64,000 bases of DNA from Shewanella litoralis (GCF_009828585.1 NZ_WSRZ01000009.1:93117-157116), one strand, 5' to 3'. Shown: positions 8,645-18,886, counted from the stretch's first letter. Notes: a model not told the origin generated them from the letters alone. A program made the numbers and translations.

Positions 8645-11515
8645 TTACGTTTTCGCTTTGGCTTTGGCTTTTTTGGTGCGTTGCTTATGAATCTCCAGCA
8701 TCGGCTTTAAAAAACGCGCGGTATGCGACTCAGGGTGCTCGGCGACATCTTCAGGGCTACCGGTGGCTAAAATCATGCCGCCGCCAGCGCCGCCTTCTGG
8801 GCCTAAGTCTACAATCCAGTCTGCGGTTTTTATCACATCTAAATTGTGCTCAATCACCACAACGGTATTGCCATGCGACTTTAAGCGATGCAGTACATCT
8901 AACAATAGTTGAATGTCAGCAAAGTGCAGACCTGTGGTCGGTTCATCTAAAATGTACAAGGTTTTACCCGTGTCGCGTTTAGATAACTCTTTTGCCAGCT
9001 TAACCCGCTGCGCTTCACCACCAGACAAGGTGGTCGCACTTTGACCTAGACGGATATAAGACAAGCCTACATCCATTAACGTTTGCAGTTTGCGCGCAAT
9101 CGATGGAATCGCATCAAAATAGCTGCGGGCATCTTCAACGGTCATTTGCAGCACTTCGTGAATGTTTTTACCTTTGTATTTCACTTCTAAGGTTTCGCGG
9201 TTATAGCGCTTTCCTTTACATGAGTCACAAGGCACATACACGTCTGGTAAAAAGTGCATCTCCACTTTAATTAAGCCATCACCCTGACAGGCTTCGCAGC
9301 GTCCGCCTTTGACGTTAAACGAGAAGCGGCCTACTTGATAACCACGGGTACGCGACTCTTGCGTGCCGGCAAACAACTCTCGTATTGGGGTAAATATACC
9401 CGTGTAAGTTGCTGGGTTTGAACGCGGCGTGCGGCCAATAGGGCTTTGGTCGATGTCGACAACTTTGTCGCATTGCTCCATGCCTTTAATGCTTTTATAC
9501 GGTGCGGGTTCGTCGACCGTAGCGCCGTTAAGCATGCGATGGGCAATTTTAAAGAAGGTGTCGTTAATTAGGGTCGATTTTCCTGAGCCTGACACACCAG
9601 TAATGCACGTAAATAGACCGATAGGAATGGTTAAATCGACATCCCTTAGGTTGTTACCTGAGGCGCCAAATAGCTCAATGACTTTTTTAGGGTCAATGGG
9701 CGTGCGCTCATCACTGATGTGAATTTGCTTCTTGCCAGAAATATACTGGCCAGTGACCGACTCTTCGCAATTAAGAATGTCATCTAACGTGCCGTCGCAA
9801 ATCACTTCGCCGCCGTGTACACCTGCTCCTGGGCCAATGTCGATAACATGATCGGCTAAACGAATGGCGTCTTCGTCGTGCTCAACCACAATAACGGTGT
9901 TGCCTAGGTCACGTAGGTGAATAAGGGTTTGTAATAAACGTTCGTTGTCGCGTTGATGCAAACCAATGGACGGTTCATCCAATACGTACATAACGCCCAC
10001 AAGCCCGGCACCAATTTGGCTGGCTAAACGAATACGTTGCGCTTCGCCGCCCGATAAGGTTTCGGCTGAGCGCGAGAGGCTTAAATAATTGAGGCCAACG
10101 TTAACTAAAAAGCCTAAACGTTCGCTGATTTCTTTTAAGATCTTTTCGGCAATTTGCGCCCGCTGGCCTTCAAAGGCGACAGTATCAAAGTACGCTTTGG
10201 CTTCGCCAATGGACCAGGTGGTTAATTGCGGCAAGTTAAGCTCGCCAATAAACACGTTGCGGGCTTCTTCACGCAGGCGTGAACCACCACAGCTATTGCA
10301 GGGCTGCATATTAATAAACTTAGACAGCTCGTCGCGCACCGAATTACTTTCTGTTTCGCGGTAGCGGCGGTCCATGTTATTTAAAATACCTTCAAACGGA
10401 TGGTTACGTACCACCACGTCACCACGGTCATTGATGTATTTAAAGGCAATATTTTGTTTGCCTGAACCATAGAGGACAATCTTTTTCACTTTGTCGCTCA
10501 GTTCAGCAAAGGGCTTTTCAACATCAAACTTGTAATGTTCTGCTAACGAGCTGAGCATTTGGAAATAGTAAAAATTGCGTCTGTCCCAGCCTCTTACTGC
10601 GCCACCGGCTAATGATAATTCGTCGTTGGTGATCACGCGGTCTGGGTCAAAAAATTGTTGTACGCCTAAACCATCACAGGTTTGGCACGCGCCCGCCGGA
10701 TTATTAAATGAGAAAATGCGCGGTTCAAGCTCGGCCATTGAATAACCACAATGCGGACAAGCAAAGTTTGCCGAAAACACTAATTCTTCGGTTGTCGAAT
10801 CGTCCATGCTAGCAATTTTGGCGATACCACCAGACAACTCTAATGCGGTTTCAAATGATTCAGCTAAACGCTGTTTAATGTCTTCACGCACTTTAAAGCG
10901 GTCAACTACCACTTCAATAGTATGTTTAATGTGTAAATCTAAGGTGGGTGGGTCGGTTAAGTCGCACACTTCGCCGTCAATACGGGCGCGGATGTAACCC
11001 TGAGCCGACAAACTTTCAAGCAGTTTAACGTGCTCACCTTTACGATCGTTTACCACTGGTGCCAGCAACATTTGGCGACTGTCTTGTGGCATGGCCAACA
11101 CTTTATCGACCATCTGGCTGACCGTTTGTGCCGACAAGGGTAAATTATGGGTTGGGCAACGTGGCTCACCGACTCGGGCAAATAGCAGGCGCAAATAATC
11201 GTAGATTTCGGTAATCGTGCCCACGGTTGAGCGTGGATTATGCGAAGTCGATTTTTGCTCAATTGAAATGGCTGGGCTTAAGCCTTCGATATGGTCGACA
11301 TCGGGTTTTTCCATCAAGCTTAAAAACTGGCGCGCATAAGCTGATAAGGATTCGACATAACGACGCTGACCTTCTGCATACAAGGTATCGAAGGCTAAAG
11401 ATGATTTTCCGGAACCAGATAATCCTGTAATAACAATAAGTTTGTCACGTGGAATTGTTAGATTGATGTTTTTCAGATTGTGGGTGCGGGCACCGCGTAT
11501 TTCAATTTTATCCAT
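8645..11515 (-). CDS. uvrA: Excinuclease ABC subunit A
   Basis: DNA-damage recognition ATPase of nucleotide excision repair, which loads UvrB at lesions. Two ABC ATPase halves are evident. Walker A motifs are [14 protein letters not shown] (N-terminal) and [13 protein letters not shown] (about residue 640). Both LSGGEAQR signatures and both [20 protein letters not shown] Walker B segments are present. Zinc modules with CxxC pairs occur near residues 253 and 740 (CEACQGDG...CDSCKGKR). The length of 956 is slightly above E. coli UvrA (940) because of a basic C-terminal tail. It is divergent from the yajR-ssb pair. No LexA box was recognisable by eye upstream. Confidence 0.97.
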   Translation of the reverse strand: MDKIEIRGARTHNLKNINLTIPRDKLIVITGLSGSGKSSLAFDTLYAEGQRRYVESLSAYARQFLSLMEKPDVDHIEGLSPAISIEQKSTSHNPRSTVGTITEIYDYLRLLFARVGEPRCPTHNLPLSAQTVSQMVDKVLAMPQDSRQMLLAPVVNDRKGEHVKLLESLSAQGYIRARIDGEVCDLTDPPTLDLHIKHTIEVVVDRFKVREDIKQRLAESFETALELSGGIAKIASMDDSTTEELVFSANFACPHCGYSMAELEPRIFSFNNPAGACQTCDGLGVQQFFDPDRVITNDELSLAGGAVRGWDRRNFYYFQMLSSLAEHYKFDVEKPFAELSDKVKKIVLYGSGKQNIAFKYINDRGDVVVRNHPFEGILNNMDRRYRETESNSVRDELSKFINMQPCNSCGGSRLREEARNVFIGELNLPQLTTWSIGEAKAYFDTVAFEGQRAQIAEKILKEISERLGFLVNVGLNYLSLSRSAETLSGGEAQRIRLASQIGAGLVGVMYVLDEPSIGLHQRDNERLLQTLIHLRDLGNTVIVVEHDEDAIRLADHVIDIGPGAGVHGGEVICDGTLDDILNCEESVTGQYISGKKQIHISDERTPIDPKKVIELFGASGNNLRDVDLTIPIGLFTCITGVSGSGKSTLINDTFFKIAHRMLNGATVDEPAPYKSIKGMEQCDKVVDIDQSPIGRTPRSNPATYTGIFTPIRELFAGTQESRTRGYQVGRFSFNVKGGRCEACQGDGLIKVEMHFLPDVYVPCDSCKGKRYNRETLEVKYKGKNIHEVLQMTVEDARSYFDAIPSIARKLQTLMDVGLSYIRLGQSATTLSGGEAQRVKLAKELSKRDTGKTLYILDEPTTGLHFADIQLLLDVLHRLKSHGNTVVVIEHNLDVIKTADWIVDLGPEGGAGGGMILATGSPEDVAEHPESHTARFLKPMLEIHKQRTKKAKAKAKT

Positions 11516-11761
11516 CTATCTCGCTCTATGACTGGTGTAAACAAAACGATGAACAGTATCGCATAGATATCGAAGTACTTCAGATCAATTTTGTTATCAA
11601 TAATGTTTTGTATACGCCCGTAACAACCAATAAGTTTAGTAAAAGGTAAACTAAATGAAGCATAGGTCGCAAACTACGATTTCCTTTTGAGCTAATTTAC
11701 GGCGCTGTGATAATATGCTCAGCTAATCATTTTATTGAATCATTTTTCGAAGGGCAATTGC

Positions 11762-13129
11762 ATGGCCGGTAATGGACTGTCAGGTATAGAGAAAAAAGTC
11801 GCTTTTTCGTTAGCCAGTGTGTTTGGTTTACGAATGATGGGGCTGTTTATGATTATGCCAGTCTTCGCATTGTATGGTCAGCACCTTGAGGGCTTTTCAC
11901 CGTTATGGGTGGGTATTGCTATTGGTGCTTATGGACTGACTCAGGCAGTGTTACAAATTCCAATGGGAATTCTGTCAGACAAGTATGGCCGCAAACCAAT
12001 TATTTTAGGCGGTTTGGTATTATTTGCTATTGGCAGCTTAATTGCCGCCTCATCTGATCATATTTATGGCGTGGTTTTTGGCCGTGCAGTACAAGGTATG
12101 GGCGCTATTGCCGCAGCCGTATTAGCATTAGCTGCCGACTTAACCCGCGACGAACAGCGCACCAAGGTCATGGCCGTCATTGGCATGTGTATTGGTTTTT
12201 CGTTTGCGTTATCGTTATTAGTTGGGCCTATTGTGGCGCAATACATGGGGTTAACAGGCTTGTTTTTATTAACCGCAGTGCTGGCGGTATTGGGCATGTT
12301 AATTGTGCAGTTTTTTGTGCCGAACCCCATCACTCAAGCACCGAAAGGTGACACAGTTGCCACCCCGACTAAATTAAAGCGCATGTTGCTAGACCCGCAG
12401 CTATTCCGGTTAGACGCGGGGATATTTATTTTGCATTTGGTGTTAACTGCGGTGTTTGTTGCGTTACCGCTAGATTTGGTGGATGCCGGTTTAGTCAAAG
12501 AAAAGCACTGGATGCTGTACTTCCCAGCCTTTGTTGGCGCATTCTTTTTAATGGTGCCGCTAATCATTATTGGAGTTAAGCGTAATAACACCAAAACCAT
12601 GTTCCAATTTTCATTAGTAATTATGATGTTGTCATTAGCCACCATGGGCATTTTTGCTGACAATATTTGGATGTTAAGTGCTGCTGTTGTGTTGTTTTTT
12701 ACCGGCTTTAATTACCTTGAAGCGTCGCTGCCAAGCTTAATTGCTAAGTTTTGCCCCGTGGGTGAAAAAGGCTCTGCAATGGGGGTGTATTCAACCAGTC
12801 AGTTTTTGGGGGCGTTTTGTGGCGGCATGTTAGGCGGCGGTGCTTATCAGTTAGTGGGGGCTTCTGGAGTCTTTTTTGTTGCACTAGGGTTAATGTTTTT
12901 GTGGTTGCTGTTAACCTTTGGCATGCAAAAGCCTGTATTGCTAAAAAGCTATACCCTTGAAGCCAATATAAAAGATAAAAATGATGCTCAGGTGATGGCC
13001 ACCGAATTATCGCAATTAGCTGGTGTGGTTGAAGCCATTGTGGTGCTTGAAGAGAAGGTCGCTTATTTAAAGGTCGATGATAAATTCAATTTAAGCGAAG
13101 CCCGAGCTGTGTTAGGCTCTGTACAATAG
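11762..13129 (+). CDS. yajR: MFS transporter of the YajR type with C-terminal YAM domain
   Basis: Inner-membrane drug:proton antiporter-like protein with twelve predicted helices. MFS motif A is DKYGRKPIILGG between helices 2 and 3, and the helix 1 segment FGLRMMGLFMIMPVFALYG is very close to E. coli YajR. The last ~65 residues form a soluble ferredoxin-like YAM domain (VEAIVVLEEKVAYLKVD), as in YajR. ATG 11762 is preferred over TTG 11735 because AAGGG precedes it at a good distance. The natural substrate is not known. It is followed by ssb after 65 bases and is divergent from uvrA. Confidence 0.85.
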   Translation: MAGNGLSGIEKKVAFSLASVFGLRMMGLFMIMPVFALYGQHLEGFSPLWVGIAIGAYGLTQAVLQIPMGILSDKYGRKPIILGGLVLFAIGSLIAASSDHIYGVVFGRAVQGMGAIAAAVLALAADLTRDEQRTKVMAVIGMCIGFSFALSLLVGPIVAQYMGLTGLFLLTAVLAVLGMLIVQFFVPNPITQAPKGDTVATPTKLKRMLLDPQLFRLDAGIFILHLVLTAVFVALPLDLVDAGLVKEKHWMLYFPAFVGAFFLMVPLIIIGVKRNNTKTMFQFSLVIMMLSLATMGIFADNIWMLSAAVVLFFTGFNYLEASLPSLIAKFCPVGEKGSAMGVYSTSQFLGAFCGGMLGGGAYQLVGASGVFFVALGLMFLWLLLTFGMQKPVLLKSYTLEANIKDKNDAQVMATELSQLAGVVEAIVVLEEKVAYLKVDDKFNLSEARAVLGSVQ

Positions 13130-13194
13130 ATCGTGTAGATCATTTCGTTTAGAATTCAGATAAAGTAAATAGATAAGAATCTCAGGAGATTTCG

Positions 13195-13908
13195 ATGGCT
13201 AGTCGTGGTGTAAATAAAGTGATTTTGGTCGGTAACTTAGGTAAAGATCCTGAGGTTCGTTACATGCCAAACGGCAACGCCGTAGCCAACTTTACAATAG
13301 CGACAAGTGAGTCGTGGAAAGACCAACAAGGTCAAGTGCAAGAACGCACTGAATGGCACAACATTGTAATGTATCGTCGCCTTGCTGAAATTGCGGGTGA
13401 GTATTTAAAGAAAGGCTCTAAAGTTTATCTTGAAGGTAAATTGCAAACCAGTAAGTGGCAAGACCAGGCTACCGGTCAAGACCGTTACAAAACCGAAATC
13501 AATGCGATGGAAATGCAAATGTTAGACGGTCGCAACTCGGGTGATAACGCAGGCGGTCAAGGTCAATATAATCAAAATACCCCAAACGCTTATAACTCAA
13601 ATCAAGGACAGCCAGCTCGCCAAGAGCCTGCTGCAGCGCCTCAGCAACGTGCACCTCAGTACAACAACCAGGCTGCACCTGCTGGCAATAGCAATACTTA
13701 CCAGGGCCAGCCTAATGCGGGTCAACAAGGTGGTTATCAGCAACCAGCCCCAGCACAGCAAGCTCCTGCTTATGCGCCTAAGCCTGCAGCGGCTCCACAA
13801 GGTAACTTCCAACCACAAAATGCACCGGCTCAACGCCCAGCGCCACAGCCTGCACAAAACTTCACTCCAGATTTGGATGAAGGTTGGGATGACGATATTC
13901 CGTTCTAG
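13195..13908 (+). CDS. ssb: Single-stranded DNA-binding protein
   Basis: Binds single-stranded DNA in replication, recombination and repair. The OB-fold occupies residues 1-112 ([37 protein letters not shown]). A long Gln/Pro/Ala/Asn-rich disordered linker of about 110 residues follows, and the acidic tip [12 protein letters not shown] binds partner proteins. At 237 residues it is well over E. coli SSB (178); the excess is all linker. AGGAG lies upstream of the ATG. Its own terminator follows. Confidence 0.95.
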   Translation: MASRGVNKVILVGNLGKDPEVRYMPNGNAVANFTIATSESWKDQQGQVQERTEWHNIVMYRRLAEIAGEYLKKGSKVYLEGKLQTSKWQDQATGQDRYKTEINAMEMQMLDGRNSGDNAGGQGQYNQNTPNAYNSNQGQPARQEPAAAPQQRAPQYNNQAAPAGNSNTYQGQPNAGQQGGYQQPAPAQQAPAYAPKPAAAPQGNFQPQNAPAQRPAPQPAQNFTPDLDEGWDDDIPF

Positions 13909-13933
13909 CCCGGAACTTAGTGCAACGAATTAA

Positions 13934-13969
13934 CAAAAAGCCCTGGCAGCAATGTCAGGGCTTTTTTGA
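13934..13969. terminator. terminator downstream of ssb
   Basis: AAAAAGCCCTG-GCAGCAATGT-CAGGGCTTTTTTG hairpin with a T-run, 26 bases after the ssb stop; it can also serve the convergent hmp. Confidence 0.88.
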
Positions 13970-13999
13970 TCTCTCGTCGCTCAGTTCAAGGGTTGATGC

Positions 14000-15181
14000 T
14001 TAAGCGGTTAATGATTCTGCCGGGCCAAAGAATTCATAATGAATCTGGCTTGCTGGTACACCCAGGCTGGTGGCGATAGCTAAAGCGGCTTTCATAAAGC
14101 CAATAGGGCCGAGGACATATAGTTCTACATCGCGGTTTGCTGGCAATTGCGCTTCGATGAATGAAGCATCAATAAAGCCTGTTGCATGTGGTTGGCAGTG
14201 TGCTTGTGGCTGGCTGTAAATGTATAGCGGTTTGATATTGTTGTTGGCTGCGGCAAGTGTATCTACATGCTGTTTAAAGGCATGTACGTCGCTGTTAATC
14301 GCGGCATGAATAAAGCGAATGTCACGGCCAGAACCTGCTGCAGTATTGAGCATGCTGATGGCGGGTGTAATACCGACGCCGCCAGTGAGCAGCACTAATG
14401 GTTTAGCATTTTTACGTAAGGTAAAGTCACCACTTGGTGCGCGTAACTTTATTTTGTCACCGAGCTGAATATTATTGTGTAAATGGTTTGAAACCACACC
14501 ATTAGGCTCTCGTTTAACACTGATTCTTAGGTAATCTTTGCCTGCGGCATCTGACAAGCTGTAGTTACGACGCATTGCTACACCATCGATATCGTCAAAT
14601 ACGATGGTTAAAAATTGTCCTGCTTCAAAATCGGGTAAGCCTTGGTTATCAAAAGGCTGAAAGTAAAATGAGGTGATAACCGAGCTTTCATCTTCACGCT
14701 TCACTAAAATGAACTCACGCTCGCCGCGCCAGCCACCTGATTTTTGTTCATTCTCAGTGTAAATAGACTCTTCTGCGGCAATTAAAATATTAGCCAATTG
14801 GCTGTATGCTTTGGCCCAGGCATCAATCACTTCGTCTGTTGCCGCGTCACCTAAAACGGTTTTAATGGCTTGCAATAAACAGCTGCCAACTGCGTCGTAT
14901 TGCTCAGGTAAAATGCCTAATGCAGTGTGTTTTTGAACAATTTTACTTACGGCGTCACTTAAATTACCCAGTTCATCAATATTGGCGCCATAGGCAATCA
15001 CTGCGTTCGCTAACGCTTTCGGTTGGGTGCCTTTGCCTTGGTTAGTTTGATTAAAATAAGGTAACACTTCAGGGTGTTGAGCAAACAATAAAGGATAAAA
15101 ATGGCTGGTTATGTCATTAGCATAAATTTGTAATGCCGGTACGGTGGCTTTAATAATTTGAACAGTTGCAGCGTCTAACAT
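14000..15181 (-). CDS. hmp: Flavohaemoprotein, nitric oxide dioxygenase
   Basis: Cytoplasmic NO detoxification enzyme that converts NO and O2 to nitrate using NAD(P)H. The globin domain (1-140) has Tyr29, Gln53 and proximal His85, the same numbering as E. coli Hmp. The FAD domain has RRNYSLSD and the NAD domain has LLTGGVGITPAISML. The length of 393 is typical. AAGGA precedes the start. The divergent norR, three NorR-type sites and a sigma-54-like promoter upstream indicate NO-dependent induction. In E. coli NorR instead controls norVW, so regulation of hmp by NorR resembles the Vibrio/Shewanella arrangement. Confidence 0.95.
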   Translation of the reverse strand: MLDAATVQIIKATVPALQIYANDITSHFYPLLFAQHPEVLPYFNQTNQGKGTQPKALANAVIAYGANIDELGNLSDAVSKIVQKHTALGILPEQYDAVGSCLLQAIKTVLGDAATDEVIDAWAKAYSQLANILIAAEESIYTENEQKSGGWRGEREFILVKREDESSVITSFYFQPFDNQGLPDFEAGQFLTIVFDDIDGVAMRRNYSLSDAAGKDYLRISVKREPNGVVSNHLHNNIQLGDKIKLRAPSGDFTLRKNAKPLVLLTGGVGITPAISMLNTAAGSGRDIRFIHAAINSDVHAFKQHVDTLAAANNNIKPLYIYSQPQAHCQPHATGFIDASFIEAQLPANRDVELYVLGPIGFMKAALAIATSLGVPASQIHYEFFGPAESLTA

Positions 15182-15245
15182 CGATGAGTCCTTTTGGGCT
15201 TAAATGGCGATAAACTTCAATTGTTTATTTGCGATACTCTTGTAT

Positions 15246-15262
15246 TACACATAACGTGCCAA
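15246..15262 (-). promoter_or_regulatory. candidate sigma-54 promoter of hmp
   Basis: On the minus strand TTGGCACG is followed after TTAT by GTGTA. The -24 half TGGCACG is perfect. The -12 half has GT instead of GC, at the correct 10-base distance from GG. The predicted transcription start would give a leader of roughly 54 bases before hmp. Confidence 0.55.
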
Positions 15263-15302
15263 TATTTATGATGTTGATTCATATATTATAATTTCGTAAA
15301 GG

Positions 15303-15360
15303 GTTAAATTGACCTAGATCAGCAAATGTGTCAAATTAACCTAAATTGGGTTAATTTGAC
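15303..15360. promoter_or_regulatory. three NorR-type binding sites (GT-N7-AC)
   Basis: Three 11-bp sites match the known NorR core GT(N7)AC: GTTAAATTGAC (15303-15313), GTCAAATTAAC (15330-15340) and GTTAATTTGAC (15350-15360). The last two belong to a perfect 12-bp inverted repeat with a 7-bp spacer (15330-15360). They end five bases before norR and begin about 40 bases upstream of the hmp -24 element, a fitting enhancer position. E. coli norVW likewise has three sites. Confidence 0.75.
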
Positions 15361-15365
15361 TTATT

Positions 15366-16946
15366 ATGAATATTTCTCCTTTCATTGATATTGTAGAAGA
15401 CTTAAATCGCGATCTGGCTAAATCGGAACGTTATTTACGCCTCATTAAAGCGATTCAACGCGCCATTCCTTGTGATGCTGTAGCGTTATTAAAGCTCAAG
15501 CAAGATTACCTAGTGCCAGTCGCTGTGGTTGGGCTCAAGCAAGAAGCACTTGCACGGCAGTTTTCTATTCATCATCATCCGCGATTGCAGCAAATACTTG
15601 CCAGCCCACACATAACTCGTTTTGATGCCGATTCAAGCCTAGCCGATCCTTATGATGGTTTGGTGGACGACGGCAGTGAGCAATTGCACGTACACGACTG
15701 TATGGGCTGCACTATTTATGTTGATGGCAAAGTGTGGGGCGTGCTCACCCTAGATGCGATGCAGGCGGGCAGTTTTGATGCACTTAATCCAACCGAAACC
15801 CGAGCATATATTGCAGGGGTAGCCGCAGCGATTAAAACCAGTGAGCATATTGAAGCACTTGAGGCCAAAATTGAGCAAAGCCATCAGGTGGCTCAAGCAA
15901 CCTTAGGCCCTTCAACCATTATAGGTAAGAGCACGGCTATAAACGCATTACAAGCCGATATTGATACCGTCGCCAGCAGTGATTTGTCGGTGTTGATTAC
16001 TGGTGAGACCGGCGTGGGTAAAGAGTTAGTCGCGAAGAGTATCCATCAGCATTCACGACGAAACCTGCAGCCTTTAGTACAAATCAATTGCGCAGCATTA
16101 CCTGAAAGTATTGTAGAAAGTGAATTGTTTGGTCATGTTAAAGGGGCTTTTTCTGGGGCGGTGAGTGATCGCTGTGGCCGTTTTGAACTGGCTGATGGTG
16201 GCACGTTATTTTTAGATGAAGTGGGCGAGCTGCCATTAGCGGTACAGGCTAAGTTATTGCGGGCACTGCAAAATGGTGAAATTCAACGCGTCGGTAGTGA
16301 CAAGATCATTGTCGTCGATGTTCGGATTGTGGCGGCAACTAATCGTAATTTGCAGCAAGAAGTGAAAGAAGGACGTTTTAGGGCTGATTTGTATCATCGT
16401 TTGAGTGTTTATCCTTTGCCTGTGCCGCCCTTACGCGAACGCGGTAAAGACGTTATTTTACTGGCTGGATATTTCTTAGAAAAAAGTCAGCATCAATTGG
16501 GCGTCGCCAAACTGAGATTACAGCAAACGGCAATCGAACAGCTTATGCAATATGATTGGCCTGGAAATGTACGTGAATTAGAGCATCTGTTGAGTCGGGC
16601 AGCATTAAGGGCAATAAGCGAGCAAGGTCGTCTTGCTAGCATTATTAGCATTAATTGTGCGCATCTTGGGATAGCGTTTGCTGCACATCAACCTGAAGTT
16701 ACATCAGAGTTAGTTATAACGCATAGCGTTGATAATCCTTCATCAATTGCATTAGCGAATGCCGAAATTTACGGGTTACGCGATGCAACCGATGAGTATC
16801 AGCGCCAAATTATTCAAGCGATATTAGTTAAAGAACGCGGTAATTTGGCAGCGGTAGCCAGAACGTTAAAACTTGACCGAAGCAACCTTATTCGTACCAT
16901 GCGCCGTTTGGATATAGACCCCAATGCAGGGTTTATGTTGGTATAA
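15366..16946 (+). CDS. norR: NorR, NO-responsive sigma-54-dependent activator
   Basis: Cytoplasmic enhancer-binding protein. The N-terminal GAF domain keeps the residues equivalent to the E. coli mononuclear iron site: Arg73, Asp94 and Asp97 in DPYDGL, His110 and Cys112. The AAA+ domain has Walker A GETGVGKE (213-220), the sigma-54 loop as GAFSGA (260-265) instead of GAFTGA, and Walker B LFLDE (281-285). A Fis-type helix-turn-helix (NLAAVARTLKLDRSNLIRTMRRL) ends the 526-residue protein. Binding sites lie immediately upstream and partly over its own promoter region, so autoregulation is likely. It is divergent from hmp. Confidence 0.93.
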   Translation: MNISPFIDIVEDLNRDLAKSERYLRLIKAIQRAIPCDAVALLKLKQDYLVPVAVVGLKQEALARQFSIHHHPRLQQILASPHITRFDADSSLADPYDGLVDDGSEQLHVHDCMGCTIYVDGKVWGVLTLDAMQAGSFDALNPTETRAYIAGVAAAIKTSEHIEALEAKIEQSHQVAQATLGPSTIIGKSTAINALQADIDTVASSDLSVLITGETGVGKELVAKSIHQHSRRNLQPLVQINCAALPESIVESELFGHVKGAFSGAVSDRCGRFELADGGTLFLDEVGELPLAVQAKLLRALQNGEIQRVGSDKIIVVDVRIVAATNRNLQQEVKEGRFRADLYHRLSVYPLPVPPLRERGKDVILLAGYFLEKSQHQLGVAKLRLQQTAIEQLMQYDWPGNVRELEHLLSRAALRAISEQGRLASIISINCAHLGIAFAAHQPEVTSELVITHSVDNPSSIALANAEIYGLRDATDEYQRQIIQAILVKERGNLAAVARTLKLDRSNLIRTMRRLDIDPNAGFMLV

Positions 16947-16999
16947 ACCCGTGGGGTATAGTGTTCTATACTGGGTATTTAGCCATAAATAATGAACGA

Positions 17000-17296
17000 T
17001 TAACTCAGTGCACTTTTAATGGTGGTTTTTAAGTTTTGCATAAAGGTTTTAAAGTGCGGCATAAAATCGATAAACAGTGGGTGTTTACGGTTTTGCATCA
17101 TTAATGGGCCTAACAAACGTAAACCAACACTTAAGATAGTGGCTTCTGACTCCGGGAGTCCACTGCCTTTTTTAAGATTCTCAACGAGCTTAAACAGATC
17201 TTCTCGGTCTTGGAATTCAAACTGTAATGGTTGAGCTGCGACGTTATCTGGATTAATTTGCTCGACGGTAATTCGATATTGGTTTTCTTTGCTCAT
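17000..17296 (-). CDS. DUF3861 domain protein
   Basis: A 98-residue cytoplasmic protein with the DUF3861 pattern: YRITVEQINPD strand, FEFQDREDLFKLVENLKK, then a helix with ATILSVGLRLLGPLMMQNRKHPLF. No catalytic motif is evident and the molecular function is unknown. GAGGA precedes the ATG. It lies 42 bases downstream of the DUF2798 gene in the same orientation, so the two are probably co-transcribed. Confidence 0.75.
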   Translation of the reverse strand: MSKENQYRITVEQINPDNVAAQPLQFEFQDREDLFKLVENLKKGSGLPESEATILSVGLRLLGPLMMQNRKHPLFIDFMPHFKTFMQNLKTTIKSALS

Positions 17297-17338
17297 GCTG
17301 AATTCCTCAATAAGTTTATGGGTAAATAAGTTAACTTT

Positions 17339-17830
17339 TTAAAAATCGTTCAATTTTAGGTTTGATGGTTTGATGGTTAATGATGTAATGATCATTAACG
17401 TTAAGCCTAATGGCAGCGCGGCGAGTAGCGCATCAAGCCAGTGGCTAAACAGTGCAGAATAACTGTTAAAGCCAATATTATTAATCGAAGTCGATAAGGC
17501 CATTGCAGACTCCATGGTAACTGCCATAAACAGTCCAATAATAATATTGCGCTTTTTCTCGCTGGTATCAGGTAGCCACTTTTCAACAATCTGCGTTAAC
17601 AAAGTCATTAAGATAAATCCCGCAGGCATCACGGTTACCGCCGCAAATAAGAATGATGTTAACCAATCATTGAAAAACGTCTCGCTATATCCGGTGTTGA
17701 TATAGGTCATTAAACCAATAAGTGAACCGCCCATGAAGGTCATCATCGCAAACACCACTAGCACTTTATAAATGATCGGGGTTTTCGTTGAGTCTACTTG
17801 GGTTAATGGCATAACGGGTTGTGCATGCAT
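17339..17830 (-). CDS. DUF2798 membrane protein
   Basis: Small inner-membrane protein with four predicted helices arranged as two similar halves (KVLVVFAMMTFMGGSLIGLM and NIIIGLFMAVTMESAMAL), each followed by a hydrophobic hairpin, as in DUF2798 proteins. An in-frame start exists at 17908 and another at 17890. A TATAAT-like element overlaps those codons, so translation most likely begins at MHAQPVMPL (17830), though the ribosome site there is weak (TTGAGA). Function is unknown. Confidence 0.65.
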   Translation of the reverse strand: MHAQPVMPLTQVDSTKTPIIYKVLVVFAMMTFMGGSLIGLMTYINTGYSETFFNDWLTSFLFAAVTVMPAGFILMTLLTQIVEKWLPDTSEKKRNIIIGLFMAVTMESAMALSTSINNIGFNSYSALFSHWLDALLAALPLGLTLMIITSLTIKPSNLKLNDF

Positions 17831-17867
17831 TTTGTTTCTCAAGTGATTAAAGTGGGAATGAATTAGG

Positions 17868-17911
17868 TTGATTAAGTCAACTATATTCATTATAGTGGAC
17901 CATGTCAACTA
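17868..17911 (-). promoter_or_regulatory. promoter/operator region of the DUF2798 gene
   Basis: On the minus strand TAGTTGAC occurs twice about 27 bases apart and brackets a TATAAT. The second copy forms the palindrome GTTGA-CTTAA-TCAAC. No well-spaced -35 box is seen, which suggests an activator-dependent or repressed promoter. Confidence 0.35.
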
Positions 17912-18041
17912 GTTTGTTTGTGTCGACGATTAAGTCAGAGGCTTATGGTTGAGATATTTTTATGTGCTAATAGAAATTTTTTTCAATAAACTCTGGTCAA
18001 TATCAATTGAATAAATTAGCCATTTCTAAAGGATGAGTGTG

Positions 18042-18791
18042 ATGCAAAAAAATGTTGTTAGTCATATTGCGTTGATAGTTGCATTGGTTGCGGTCATCGC
18101 GGCGGGTGTGATGATTTTTGGTTCCTCGATGGGATTGTGGGACCCAATAACGGGCTTTATTGCGAGCCGTAAATATCATAATGTGCTTGGATATATCGTG
18201 GTGGCATTGGCCCTAACCAGTGTAGTCAGCGGTATGATGATTAAGACTGATAACCCTAAAGCGCGTGGCACTGCAAGGTCAGTCGTAGCATTACTGCTAG
18301 GGATTGCGATGTTGTCGCCGATGTTGAAGGGGCTTATTATCGAGCCGGTGAGGTATCCTCCTATTCATGATATTACGACAGATACACAGGCTCCGCCGCA
18401 ATTTGTGTTTTTAACCGACAGCCGAATAGGCGCTAAAAATACTCTGGTGTATGGCGGGGCAGACATTGCTGCGCAGCAGCTGCAAGCCTATCCAGATATT
18501 CAACCTATATTGTCAGATTTATCAGCCGAGGTGGCGTTTGCAAAAGCCCTTGATGTGGCTAAAGTAATGGGCTGGGTGATTGTGGACCAACAGCCTAAAA
18601 CACTGCGTTTTGAAGCTACAGCGCGAACGCCATTTTTCAACTTTGCTGACGATGTTGTCGTGGTGGTCGCGAGTGTAGAGCAGGGCAGCCGTATTGATTT
18701 GCGCAGTGTGTCACGTATCGGTATGGGCGATGCTGGGGTCAATGCAAAGCGTATTCAAGAGTTTAGCCAGCGGTTTGCTGAGCAGTTATAA
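18042..18791 (+). CDS. DUF1499 membrane-anchored protein
   Basis: The N-terminal third has three predicted transmembrane helices (to about residue 100). A soluble DUF1499 domain follows (PPIHDITTDTQAPPQFVFLT, RFEATARTPFFNFADDVVVVV, IDLRSVSRIGMGDAGVNAKRI). DUF1499 proteins have no established activity. Two ATGs are possible; 18042 has AAGGA at a normal distance, whereas that site nearly touches 18033. A strong terminator follows. Confidence 0.75.
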   Translation: MQKNVVSHIALIVALVAVIAAGVMIFGSSMGLWDPITGFIASRKYHNVLGYIVVALALTSVVSGMMIKTDNPKARGTARSVVALLLGIAMLSPMLKGLIIEPVRYPPIHDITTDTQAPPQFVFLTDSRIGAKNTLVYGGADIAAQQLQAYPDIQPILSDLSAEVAFAKALDVAKVMGWVIVDQQPKTLRFEATARTPFFNFADDVVVVVASVEQGSRIDLRSVSRIGMGDAGVNAKRIQEFSQRFAEQL

Positions 18792-18824
18792 CCGTAACAG
18801 GGAATGAACGCGGTAAGTTTATCG

Positions 18825-18850
18825 AAAGAGCACCTAGGTGCTCTTTTTTA
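18825..18850 (+). terminator. terminator after the DUF1499 gene
   Basis: AAAGAGCACC-TA-GGTGCTCTTTTTT hairpin with T-run, about 33 bases downstream of the stop codon. Confidence 0.85.
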
Positions 18851-18886
18851 TGGCTAAAAATCCTGCCTTTAAGACAGCTGCAACAG

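Noticed and set aside
11516-11761. LexA box for uvrA or ssb
   Set aside because: CTG and CAG trinucleotides occur, but none has the CTG-N10-CAG spacing with the AT-rich core expected.
17830-17908. Longer N-terminus for the DUF2798 protein
   Set aside because: The extra codons overlap a TATAAT-like promoter element and would add a segment not expected in the family.
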